Assembly: GCA_032622095.1 (NCBI GenBank) | Contig: CP136065.1 | Coordinates: forward strand, 55,857,949 to 55,921,948 | Origin: Siphonodentalium dalli | Taxonomy: Eukaryota; Mollusca; Scaphopoda; Gadilida; Siphonodentaliidae | DNA: 64,000 nucleotides | Direction: 5' to 3' | In this document: positions 36,388 through 46,819 of the stretch, piece by piece | How the letters are laid out: each line of letters opens with the position of its first letter | Numbering within the stretch: position 1 is the first letter of the stretch | Position numbers and translations under genes: made by a program | The notes under the pieces: generated by a model | Told to the model about the DNA's origin: nothing | What the model saw: the letters and a program-made list of their open reading frames with translations, nothing else | The model's database searches: none

Positions 36388-36850
36388 GCTACCATTTGAT
36401 GACGGAGGCTGCGTTGGTGCAGCACTAGCTATCATGTGAAGTGCATTCTCTTATATAGGGAGTCTCACGTATATAAGAGAATGCATTGGCTGACAAGGTC
36501 AAGTTCAATATTGTTATGCCAATGTATTCTCTTATATATGCGAGGCTCCATATATGTCCATGCGAGGCTCCCATTGAGTTTTCGCAAAATTTCAGGAAGC
36601 TCCAGTCATGCACTGGTGCAGCATTAAATATCATGTGCCAGTGAATGTTCTTATATAGTGCATAGGAAACATAGGGAACATCGCATATATAATAGAATGC
36701 ATTGGCTTACAAGGTCAATGGGAAGTATTGGAAGCCAATGTAGTCTCTTATATATGCGAGCCTCACTATGGGAGACTCGTATATATAAATTAATGTATTG
36801 GCACAGGGTTTTCGCAAAATTTCAGGAAGTTCCAATCATGAAAGGGTTAA
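36388..36850. mobile_element. Two F2 elements fused in tandem
   Basis: An F2-type start (TGATGACGGAGGCTGCGTTG) runs through palindromes to an internal F2 end (GGAAGCTCCAGTCATG), which joins directly to another F2 start (CACTGGTGCAGCATTAAATA). The block ends AATCATGAAAGGGTTAA at 36850. Confidence 0.7.
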
Positions 36851-36869
36851 ATGGTTCTTCTAACTGACT

Positions 36870-37320
36870 ATAGTGTTAATGGGTCCTGCTAATTTGATAT
36901 GTGTTGGTGGGTCAATGTAATGCTGTTAATAAAAGTACAGTTATTTTAAATATAATTTCCGCGGTCTTTAACAACAATCCGAGCGAGTCGAGAAAATGCA
37001 AGTCTGTGTGAAACATTCAAAAACATATATTTTAAAATATTTTGTCAATGGCTGCTCTGGTTGTTGCAAAATAATTGGAAGAGCCAACTTGGTTATGGTC
37101 GCTTTTCAACATTCAAACACAGACATTATTAACAGATTTTAAAACTAGTTTTTGAATGTTTTAAGCAGAGGAATTTCTTCGAAATATTGGGATTAGCCAA
37201 AGACCTCTAAACTGACAATTTATGGTAAATATCAGTACTTTTTCTTAACAGCATAAGTTTTATCCACCAGCATCATATAGGTAAATCAGCAGGACTAATG
37301 CCATATTAAATTAGCTAAAT
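36870..37320. mobile_element. Second relative of the hairpin MITE
   Basis: GGGTCCTGCTAATTTGATAT and ATGCTGTTAATAAAAGTACA at the left; TTCTTAACAGCATAAGTTTT and AATCAGCAGGACTAATG at the right, mirroring 11.7-12.2 kb. It adjoins the F2 pair. Confidence 0.6.
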
Positions 37321-37330
37321 CAGGAGTAGT

Positions 37331-38911
37331 TTACAAATAGAGAGGATGGAATATGACTACTGAAATATGGTGTTAATCACGTGTGTCCCTTTATAACAAC
37401 TCTCCCGTTTCGAATTCCAAGTTACGACTGAATGGCTAAGGCTACGTTCACACACGGCAATTTTTCCTGACAAAGTTTCGTGTAATCGTCGCAGTTGGCT
37501 ATCTATTGCATATTTACGTGAACAATTTAGGAGTGTTGTATTTATATATATATATCACATGAAACCTCTATAATATCATTGAAAAACCCATTACATATTT
37601 TCTTATCTGACACTATAGTGTGTAATCGCCACGTGCTTCCCGGGATACTTGGCATTGCGCCAAATAAATTACCGTGCGGATTAATACTATTTAGAAAAGC
37701 CGCGCTTGAAACCACTACCAGACAATGCAAAAATTATTGCTTTGTTCATTAAAGTTCAATTATTTTCCAACTTAGTTGAACTAAGGAAAATAGGCTCAAA
37801 AACAAAGAGACCAATTGGGGGACTATATGTTTCGTCGCAAGGCAGAACGCGCAATACTGTCGTATACGGTTGCGAAGCGTTTCAGCCAAAGCCGTGCTTG
37901 TAAGCATTTTACATGCATTTTTCAGCTTCTTTTAAAGATTTTGATTTGTTAAAAAGGCATAAACTCTAGTTTTTTTCATGTGATATACAAGATCTTCAAC
38001 TCGTTATGTTGGGATAAAAGATTATATGAAACTCGTTCCATAAAATCTTATATCCCAACATTACTCGTTGGAGATCCTCTATATAGTTAGGAAATGTCAA
38101 TAGTAATAGCGCAATTGATTCTTGATACTTGAATCAAAAGTTCGGGCAAATGTCGGTTGTGGAATCAATGTGGAACCAGATGTCTTACTTCTCTGTGCTT
38201 TTTATTTTTATTACTTGGTTTAAGGGTTTCCCTTCCCTAAAAAAAGTTGCTTGTAGAAAAAGAAATAAAATGCAATTCATGTTTTGATTCCCGCCGATGA
38301 GAATACTAATCCAGACACATAAAAATATATATCAGATATATAGGTTATGGTTGCATAAAATATACAACAATCGATCAAACAGTGAAGCCGTCTGGTGATG
38401 TTTATGGTACACTACAGCTCTAGTAATAGTATGTAAATTCACAAGGGAGACAACTATCTGGTTGTAGTTCCAAGATAGGAAGATAATTTCCAATGGATAA
38501 GTTGAAGATAATCGCAAACATGGCGGACCCCGATCTTGGCGATATTTTTCATATATCCGCCCCTTACTTTAAAGATATTTCCAAACCAAAAACTATATTT
38601 GTCCATGCAAGTTGACACGAGCAAAGCATATGCTATCTTATGGCTGCGTTTTAGACGAGATAATTTTACAGCTGAAATCTGCCAATAACAAATTATACCT
38701 ATTCTATTTAAATTGTTTCCCTCCCAACTCCCTACCTTTGAGCCAAAACAAATCCGTAAACAAAGTAATCATAATAAAATGCCGTATGAGTAAGCGATGC
38801 TGTAAGTGTATTAGTTCAATCGACGGTTCATATTCCAGAATACCATGGTTCTCCCCGAGATATAAATTGCCTGAAATTTTACCATAAAAATTTGCCATTG
38901 TGTGAACATTG
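37331..38911. other. No gene; one inverted repeat
   Basis: At about 37970-38080 GATCTTCAACTCGTTATGTTGGGATAAAAGATT-type sequence folds back on AATCTTATATCCCAACATTA. No exon recognised. Confidence 0.4.
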
Positions 38912-38921
38912 CCATAATAAC

Positions 38922-39263
38922 CCTGAAGGGGTCACTCTCACCACAAAAGTGCTGAAGGTAACACAGGTTTTTCAAAATGTGCTGAAGGGTACACAGGTTT
39001 TTCAAAATGTGCTGAAGGGTACACGAGTTTTTCAAAATGTGCCGAAGGGTACACAGGTTTTGAAATGTCGTTAGAGAATAATTGTTTACGTTCCAATGAA
39101 TATTAAAATGTACTGAAAACAAACTGCTAATGGATGCCAGACTTTCATAAACACAATTTAAGTAATGGAGTTCGTGCTGATCACAAACCCTGTGTACCCT
39201 TCAGCACATTTTCAAACCCGGTGTACCCTTCAGCACTTTTTTTGGTGAGAGTGACCCCTTCAG
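38922..39263. mobile_element. MITE with 10-bp target duplication and internal minisatellite
   Basis: Inverted ends CTGAAGGGGTCACTCTCACC (left, 38923) and its complement (right, to 39263) are flanked by the direct repeat CCATAATAAC (38912-38921 and 39264-39273). Inside, a 30-bp unit (TTTTTCAAAATGTGCTGAAG + GGTACACAGG) is repeated about four times on the left and about twice, inverted, on the right. A 9-10-bp duplication would fit a Mutator-like element. The frame with VFQNVLKGTQ repeats is not a gene. Confidence 0.88.
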
Positions 39264-39859
39264 CCATAATAACTACACTTCATTTCACTTGAAGGTTACA
39301 ATTCATGATCATATCAATGTACGATTACTGTTCAAGGGTGTCATGGCAACACTATGTACCAAAAATCAAGAATGCTGGAATAAAATGATTGCAATCATAA
39401 AAAGTGTCCTAATTGTAATGCAGTATTGTTTACTTAAGCAAAATATTGCAACACAATAATGTGACAATATCGAGTGGTCCGCGTTACTGGTATCTACGTG
39501 GTAAAAGATGTCCCATCCGATATGATATTAAATTAATCAATATTGCTTATGTCAAATTTCCGCTTAGGTATCACTAGGACCTCAGAAAACATCCTTACAT
39601 TAATAGTAAGCATACACCTTGTTTGAAGAGTGCTCTTTAACGTTAGTATTTAGTGGTCAGGAATACAATAAACGCACTTTATCATAGATGATATTTTGTT
39701 CATATTAGTCGGCCGAACAAAATTTAAATACTCGTAAGTCTTTCACTTTTGAAACTCGTTATCAAAACCACATTCGAATGAGCTAATAAACCCCAATTCC
39801 CGATCTCATTGTTTTTTCTGATATACAAAATTTTTCTGTGTCAAATCGGATGGACATTT

Positions 39860-40110
39860 TTTACCCTTTAATGAGATTCGTGACGGGACCTGTGCTGGTG
39901 GAGCATTAAATACCATGTGTTAGTGCATTCTCTTATATATGCCAATCTCCCATGGGGAGCCTCGCATATATAAGAGAATGTACTGGCTTACAATGTCAAT
40001 GTAAATATTGTTAAGCCAATGTATTTTCTTATATATGCAATGCTCACTATGGGTGACTTGCATATGTGAGAATGCATTGGCACAGGATTTTCACACAATA
40101 TCAGGGTTAA
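39860..40110. mobile_element. F2 TTAA element, ~250 bp
   Basis: ACCCTTTAATGAGATTCGTG, GTGCTGGTGGAGCATTAAAT, two family palindromes, and end ATCAGGGTTAA at 40110. The left TTAA is degraded. Confidence 0.75.
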
Positions 40111-40690
40111 ATACAAGAACATATATTCAGAGATGAAGAGACAGGTAATAGGTGGGTATTATAACTGTCATTGGTGTAGTTTCCTGTGGTTAATCCTCCG
40201 TCTCTGCATGTTTATATAAAGCTGCTGTGCAATTTCTTAGCTGAAAACCAGACTGATATCATTTCGACTTGGAAAGCTGTAAACATGAATTTCAACGGCT
40301 AGACTGTTTCTCGTTCTGCGAGGTAACCTTAGATAACATTTTCCACAAATGACAAGCAAATCAAAGTGAAAAGTGAGTATATGGTAGTATATAGTAGAAC
40401 GCTTTCAGAAGTTCAGCGTACTCTATACATGTATTGCCAAAATAAGCACAAATTCCAACAAAATGAAGATAAAACACATTCATCAATGTCCACCGAATAT
40501 TCATTAATGTTCATGCCACGACTAGGTTACGTTCACACACTGAGGAACTTTGTCTGGCAATTTGTCCAGGCAATCCATTGTAGAGAGCTGTAGTGTGCCA
40601 CAACATGAGTGACAAAGTGCGTGTAAATAATAATATATTGGACCCATGCAATGCTACGAGTTATTGCACGGTTGATTTTTTTCAGATATT

Positions 40691-40778
40691 TGACAGAGTT
40701 CGGTCCCCTCGCTGCGTTGTTCTGGCAGAGTTCAGTCCCCACGCTGCGCTGGTCTGACAGAGTTCAGTCCCCTCGCTG
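40691..40778. repeat. Minisatellite, 32-bp unit, 2.7 copies
   Basis: TGACAGAGTTCAGTCCCCTC + GCTGCGTTGGTC, starting at 40691, 40723 and 40755. Confidence 0.9.
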
Positions 40779-41057
40779 TATATAAAATGGAATATGGTGT
40801 GGATAATGTGATCTGGGCATTCCAAAAAAAATAAGTGGGCCTTTAAACTGTTGGGTATGTGCAAATTATATAAATAGTCGTAAACATATCCTAGCACACT
40901 ATACAGCCATCTACGATGAATTGCCTGCAAAATTACCAGAATGTGAACGCACCCTAAAGCACTGACCTTTATATGGGTGAACTGGCAAATGTGTGTATTC
41001 GACTCAATAAAGAATAAAGAACTGAAAGGCGTGACCATTGGCAAGAAAATGAAATCA

Positions 41058-41307
41058 TTAACCATTTCATGGCGAGAGCTGCGCTGGTGCATCATTAAAT
41101 ATCCTGTACCAGGTATTCTCTGATATATAATGCGAGTCTCACATATGGAGCCTCGCATATATAAGAGAATGCACTGGCTTATAAGGTCAAGCCAATATAT
41201 TCTCTTATATATGCGAGGCTCCCTATGGGAGTCTCGCATATATAAGATAATGTATAGGAAAATGGTTTTCGCAAAATATCAGGAAGCTCCAGTCATGGAA
41301 GGGTTAA
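41058..41307. mobile_element. F2 TTAA element, 250 bp, just 3' of the FGF stop codon
   Basis: TTAACCATTTCATGGCGAGA ... AGCTCCAGTCATGGAAGGGTTAA-type end, with TTAA at both borders and two palindromes (TGCGAGTCTCACATATGGAG and ATGCGAGGCTCCCTATGGGA centres). It ends 39 bp from the FGF TGA, so it almost certainly lies in the 3' UTR or the immediate 3' flank. Confidence 0.85.
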
Positions 41308-41346
41308 CAATGAGACCGGTATTCCGTGCATGTGGATTAAAAACCA

Positions 41347-41886
41347 TCAAGTTCTCATTAGCAGCTGCTGACGTCTCTCCAACCGCTTTGTAAACATATG
41401 TTCGCACCGACGATCACGCAACCGCCCCTCCTTGAATTTTGCCCACTTCGATCGAGGACATCTCTTTTTTAAACGAATCCTCTTTCTTTTTTTCCTGTCT
41501 GTCCTGCAAGGGTCTTTTCTACAACGCCGGTTTTTAACCTTTATTTCGCATGTTCCTTTGCGCCTACAAGCACTACACCTTGTCTTACATGTTCTCCCTC
41601 TTGGATTCTTGCACCGACACATAAATTTCCTACGTAGGGGCGGTTCGGGTCGTGGCGTCCGATTATGGTTCGGCACAGAGGTAATAACGTCACCTTTGTT
41701 CACCAACACACAAGCGAAATATGCGAACCTCTTCTGTGTTGAACGAGTTTCACTAGCGTTTCGAACAGTTCCGTTCTTGTTCACTCCAAGGAAATATTTC
41801 CGCCTGTGATAGTCCATTGCGTGGTACGTCATCATTGTATTTGGATGAATTGATTCATTCCAACGACAAGCCGTGTCGTTATACAC
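41347..41886 (-). CDS. FGF-family ligand, last coding exon (trefoil C-half plus basic Cys-rich tail)
   Basis: Final coding exon, opened by a good acceptor (poly-pyrimidine, then CTTTTAG|GTG) and ended by TGA at 41349-41347; 179 codons, phase 0 at its start. The first ~60 residues match the FGF third exon: seven residues to the conserved Cys (VYNDTAC), then WNES, a TY motif, YFLGVNKNGTV, then TRSTQKRFAYF. These align with FGF9 elements YYVALNKDGT and the QK...HF heparin-site region. After that comes a tail of about 115 residues, dominated by Arg and Lys, with 10 or 11 Cys (for example MCRCKNPRGRTCKTRCSAC). Most FGFs end soon after the trefoil. The tail probably binds heparan sulfate, superficially like the VEGF heparin-binding domain; this is inference. 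Potential N-glycosylation sites are NDT, NES, NGT, NAS and NRT. The plus-strand frame over this exon is a shadow. Confidence 0.88.
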   Translation of the reverse strand: MYNDTACRWNESIHPNTMMTYHAMDYHRRKYFLGVNKNGTVRNASETRSTQKRFAYFACVLVNKGDVITSVPNHNRTPRPEPPLRRKFMCRCKNPRGRTCKTRCSACRRKGTCEIKVKNRRCRKDPCRTDRKKRKRIRLKKRCPRSKWAKFKEGRLRDRRCEHMFTKRLERRQQLLMRT

Positions 41887-41996
41887 CTAAAAGAAAAAAA
41901 AAAGGAATACAGTTAGTGATTATCTACAATTGAAATGTACTTTAACAGCATTGAATCCAAAGTAAAATCTACAAACTATCTATGTCAAACATACCT

Positions 41997-42361
41997 TTAA
42001 AGTGATGTGAAACACTCCAGTAGGGTGCTCAAATAGAAACGGTGAATAATCTTCCTCAAAGTAGATATTTTTTTACAAATATTATACACACACCGTCATT
42101 GTTATACATTAATGAAATGCAGTGACTCTCGATGGTGAAATAATTTTCTTAAGTTTATCGCCGATAGTTGCGTCCCGAATCGAGAAGTAACTATTTACAT
42201 TTGAGCATAGTTCGGACGACGTTTTCTATGAAGTGGTACGGTGGATTTGCTTCAGAACGTCGGCTATGTTAGTAGAATGTTACATTCACCCAGTTGGCAT
42301 GGCACCTGAATACTAACTGATAAGTTCCACGTACCCGAACAAGTCCATATTATGTCTTTAA
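41997..42361. mobile_element. F3 TTAA element, 365 bp, copy 2 (most intact)
   Basis: TTAAAGTGATGTGAAACACT ... GTCCATATTATGTCTTTAA with TTAA at both ends. Lies in FGF intron 2, about 110 bp from the exon 3 acceptor. Confidence 0.85.
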
Positions 42362-42423
42362 TTTGTATTGCATGGCCTACTTGCATGAAAATTAAATCCG
42401 AGGTGGTTTGGCTTATATTGTGT

Positions 42424-42545
42424 TTTATCGCCTCTTCAGCCGTTGGGCCATATCACGACATTAATAGTATACGAGAAGAAGAAAGACCACACAAATGGTG
42501 AAATTCACTGGGAAATCATGCATATACACGTAGAAAACACTGATC
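42424..42545. mobile_element. SINE body fragment
   Basis: TTTTATCGCCTCTTCAGCCG, GGGCCATATCACGACATTAA and AGAAGAAAGACCACACAAAT correspond to the body of the SINE at 14.0-14.3 kb. The tRNA-like head and tail are missing. Confidence 0.5.
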
Positions 42546-44102
42546 CCGGAATGTAACTGACAAAGTTGCCCAGATGCACGACTCAGGCTACCATGATAGT
42601 ACAATCCCTATATATGTGTGGATAAAAAATTCGCGCTTATTTTGATTATACATATATAATCAGCTTTAACATTGCTGGGCGGCTTAATTTTGTATATATA
42701 ATGCGCCGTTCATCGTACCAACTTAGCCACCGAGTCCACATACACCCCAGTAGTACATAGAGGGTTTATTTGAAATAAATTATATACAATGGACATCATG
42801 TTTCCTTTAATATATGTTGTTGAAAAGTTATTGTTCCTTCAGCCATAACATCTCTGAAATAATATTTTTTTGCGGTAGAATTAAGGTCTCAGAAGACAAA
42901 AATCTCAGAATTTCCGTGGGAATTAACTGAATTAAATAGATTTTTTTTCATATACGTATAATTAACAGTTAGCATTTTTTTTTTCAATTCACATATATGA
43001 AAATTACTGAATTCCACTGATGTGCAATGGCACTACACGTTGGGGTGGGGGTAGTCAATTGAATTTTTTTTTCAAACGGACGGTTAAGATTTTAATTTGT
43101 TAGAAATTCGATTTGCACCAAAGTGTGAGTGGTAGATTTTTTTTAATTTTGGAGGTCGTCACCCCCCCCCCCCACCCGAACCCAAAAGCCTATATCTACG
43201 TCTATTGGGGTTTAACGCATTATATACTTACTCCACCGTATATGGTTCCGTCGGGTTTCACGCACAATGACAAATTGTTAGCTTTCGATGTGAAACCTAC
43301 AACCCCGTGGTGGCCAACGCTGTGCTTTATCAGTATGCCTGCAAGTGGAAAGAAAACGTATATAAAATGGGACTGGCTCAATTTTGTAATCACATAACTG
43401 AACTACCATACCTACATATATATTGCACTACATATATACAACAACAAAACTATCACCACCGCCTCCATCCACAACCACCATTATCAGAATCAGACAAAAT
43501 ATACTGATCGAAGTTTTTAAAGGTACAACAACTGAACTGACATGCACAATATCACTCGTTTCAAAAGTGGCATCCGAATATTTCATATAAACATCCACAT
43601 TTAAATTCTTATTCTCGTTTCAATTGGAAGGCAGTGAATCGTCAACATACTATTGCAAATGTTGCGAACAAAAATTGCAAATTAACAAGAAAATCGGCTA
43701 TCAATATTGCAAACGCACCAATAAATCGCAATCCAATAATGGTTCTCACTATATGCGGAGCATCAATTCATCAACAGCTCTGTCTGGTTCTAATCTCCCA
43801 TGGGGTGTTCTTATTTACTCGTATTATGGACGATTGTTTGGCTTCGTAATAGCTTCATATACTTATAAATATACCATGAGCTCAAGTACGCGTACACCCG
43901 CCTTTCAATTCCATCACCTGGATAATTTAACGAGCTTGGGGCTTGCCGTGCCGATTCCAATCACGTTCGGACGATTTGTTTCTCACATTGTCAATTTCGC
44001 TATCCTGACTGAAATGTCACTCTCTATCGGAGTGACACATCAGAAAATTTCAACAGAGTTTGGCATAAATTTATATTCAAATTTATTTTGGAAACGATGA
44101 TT
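42546..44102. other. Intronic, no exon recognised
   Basis: The plus frame of 158 codons at 43624-44100 is Ser/Tyr/Asn-rich with no domain I recognise. It ends where a repeat (AAGTTCAACAAAAGGCC) starts. Confidence 0.35.
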
Positions 44103-44165
44103 TAAATTCTCCTATATTCAAATACTAAGTTCAACAAAAGGCCATATAAATTTGTTGAACTTTAT
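44103..44165. repeat. Hairpin of the AAGTTCAACAAA family, copy 1
   Basis: ACTAAGTTCAACAAAAGGCC pairs with AATTTGTTGAACTTTATTAT. Same word set as 44815-44882 and 50546-50598. Confidence 0.6.
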
Positions 44166-44269
44166 TATCTGCGCTTTGCTCCACAGTTGAGTAGTAATCT
44201 TTCTGCATTTCTGATATAATCTGTTATTCTTTTATTGCTGATGAGAGAATAAATTTAGTGAAGGAAGGC

Positions 44270-44769
44270 TTAAAGGCACGTGCGGCCTTAATTGTAGAAA
44301 ATATTCATATTTGTTCCAAACACCGTAAACAGAAAAACATTAAACGCATACAGTTCCGTTCATATAATCCATGACCATCGCGTAAACAGCATGTTATCAT
44401 AAAGACCTACTATATTTTACCTAAGCAAGAGCCTGATTTTGTTACAGAAGACAGCACAATGCTACTGGCTAATCACACACAAATGGCATAAACGCTCTTT
44501 ATTAGTTCCATATCAGGTATTCACCAACAAAAAACGCTCTTTATGTTTACCATCATAATATAAACAAACACCAGAAAAGTAACTTATTATGCTTTTGTTT
44601 ACATAACAATGGTCAAACAAATGACCATAACATACTGTTTATGCGATATTTCTTATTTGTATACGGACAAAGTCTATCTACATTTTGATGTTATTTCTGT
44701 TTGTGGGGGTTTTGACGGGTGGAGATATTTTCACAGGATACCCAGCGCCAAGGCCAACCGTGTCTTTAA
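44270..44769. mobile_element. F6 TTAA element, 500 bp, copy 2
   Basis: TTAAAGGCACGTGCGGCC at the left and GTGTCTTTAA at the right, TTAA at both borders. Colinear with 15386-15811. Contains AAACGCTCTTTATTAGTTCC twice in variant form. Confidence 0.75.
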
Positions 44770-44814
44770 CTCTTTCTATACTAAACCATCACTGATGAGT
44801 ATAGTTATCCCACA

Positions 44815-44882
44815 GGAAATGTTCAGATAATAAGTTCAACAAAAGGACCGTTTATTGAACTTATTATCTAAACATTTCCCTC
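44815..44882. repeat. Hairpin of the AAGTTCAACAAA family, copy 2
   Basis: GGAAATGTTCAGATAATAAG + TTCAACAAA folds on its complement TTATTGAACTTATTATCTAA + ACATTTCC with a loop of only a few bases. Confidence 0.85.
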
Positions 44883-45442
44883 AATAAATAGGGCTGTCGT
44901 CTGCTTGTATCACCTTAAGATCCCTCCAACTCAAAAATAGACCATTCCGATGTACACTATTTAACTGACTGGGAGAATCCATTCAGTATAGAAAAAGGGT
45001 TAATATTGTCTTGTTTTCATAAAACCAATAACGATGTCAATTATATGGGAATCTATCTTGTTGCGAGCAAATGAAACTAACTTCTGGGGATGCAGCCTTT
45101 TAACAAAGTCGTACTCTATAGCAAATTAACTATATTTATCCAGTAAATATGTTAACAATATATGTTTCGGTACAAGAAAATGAACAGATCTCGAGATTGA
45201 GTACTCCAACAGAAAACACGTGTCGACTCATTCATTGTCTGGCATTTTGTTCATCGAATGATTCCTATACATAAGCATGTGAGTACTGTCCAACCTTGAA
45301 CGTGCATCGGAAGATGTATGACCCATATTCATCACACATGTCTGCGAATGAGGAAAGGGACGAGGGTTTGGGGGCTCTCAGGCCCTGTCAACTTCGAAAT
45401 GTTAGAACTGTTATGCCTGACACAACATTAGTTGGAAATTTC

Positions 45443-46245
45443 AGCCCAACAGCAGGTTGAATTTGTTCTGATAGTTGGATTCTAACCAGTATTAAGTGTG
45501 AAATTTGTTTTTATATCAAAATTGATTATTTTCCAACTTTTTTATAAAAAAAATTGGACTGAAATAGCAATCAGATGGAAGTTACCAACGATAAGGGGTG
45601 TTAGGTAACAAATTTCCAACTATTTGAAAGTTTTATGTATCAGCTACACACATCCAACCCAAGCTGGTGCAAATGGAATGATATATAATTCTAAGATTTT
45701 ATAGAATTTATAATGACCATACACTTTTTAAATGGGGCTTTTTATTGACGGATTAAAGTTCAGCGACTCGATCGATGGACTGTATCCCGGTATAGAGCAA
45801 AAACAAAAAAGCCGTTGGATGCATTGCTTGACAATTTGTCTCATTTGAAGGGCTTGTGCTTGAAAACTGGTGAATGATATAGATTTTGAGAACTAACATC
45901 GGGGTTTCGAACTTTCGACCATAGGGGTTTCGACCAGCCACACCTCTTATTTGCTAGTTTCCTGACCGGTGTTAATTGACAAATGATCCAAGACAGAGAC
46001 ATGCAACTGGGGGGGGGGGGGGGGCACCAGTTGAATATTTCAGACCAACTATAGGTTGAATTTATTCTGATAGTTTGATATTCCAACCAGTATTTAGTGT
46101 GACATTTATTGTTTTTAGATCAAACTTTTAAAATGTTCATACTTTCTGTTAATTTTGTTCAACTGAAATGGCTATCAGTTGGAAGTTGTTGTACATTTAA
46201 AGTTGCTGAATACTTTGAGGTACCAGTTGGGAAATTCCAACGCAA
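45443..46245. repeat. Direct duplication (~200-bp units)
   Basis: 45443-45640 and 46024-46245 share GGTTGAATTTRTTCTGATAG, CCAACCAGTATT, GTGTGA and ACTGAAATRGCTATCAG words in order. Between them is a poly-G tract (46010-46024). Confidence 0.65.
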
Positions 46246-46819
46246 GGGTTGTGCAAATCATGCCGTGCATATACCACATTTTATCGAGTATCTCGTATGC
46301 TAAATGCTTCGGTTATATTTTGAACCTTCTGCAATTGACTTAGTTTCCTTCCAAATCGTTCGGTAACAAAGACGAATTGCATACCGGTGACAATGTCCCG
46401 CTTATATAACATGCAGTCATGGCTTCATAATTTAGTGTTGCAATCATTATGTATGACTTTAACACGCCATGCGTTGACGTCCAAAACGCAAAGCCAACGG
46501 TAATTTCAAAGTTAGAATATATGCAGAAAGTTGATATGCTGCTATTGTACCAGGAGGTCTGGAATACTGTGTCAGAGTTGGTTATTTTAAAGTGGCATCA
46601 ATTTATGATATATTTTTCTGTGAAGTGTTGCCAATTCAATTGCGATAGTAATATGCAACATAACAATGTATCCCTTCTCTGTGTCGCGGCTGATTTTGTC
46701 TGGCATTTCTAATTCTATACAAATATATTCAGAACGGTGGAATCTACTCTAACTCTAAGTGAAAAAGCGACTCTGTAGAACGTTATGCAGCTTGAAAATA
46801 GTCGGACTATGCCTTTAAG

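Noticed and set aside
40682-41239. 185-codon minus-strand open frame
   Set aside because: It runs through an F2 palindrome and a 32-bp minisatellite; the protein text is repeat-derived.
41432-41809. 125-codon plus-strand frame opposite FGF exon 3
   Set aside because: It is the antisense shadow of a basic, coding exon; the minus strand carries the FGF motifs and splice acceptor.
43624-44100. 158-codon plus frame, Ser/Tyr/Asn-rich
   Set aside because: No recognisable domain or splice context; low-complexity AT-rich translation inside FGF intron 2.
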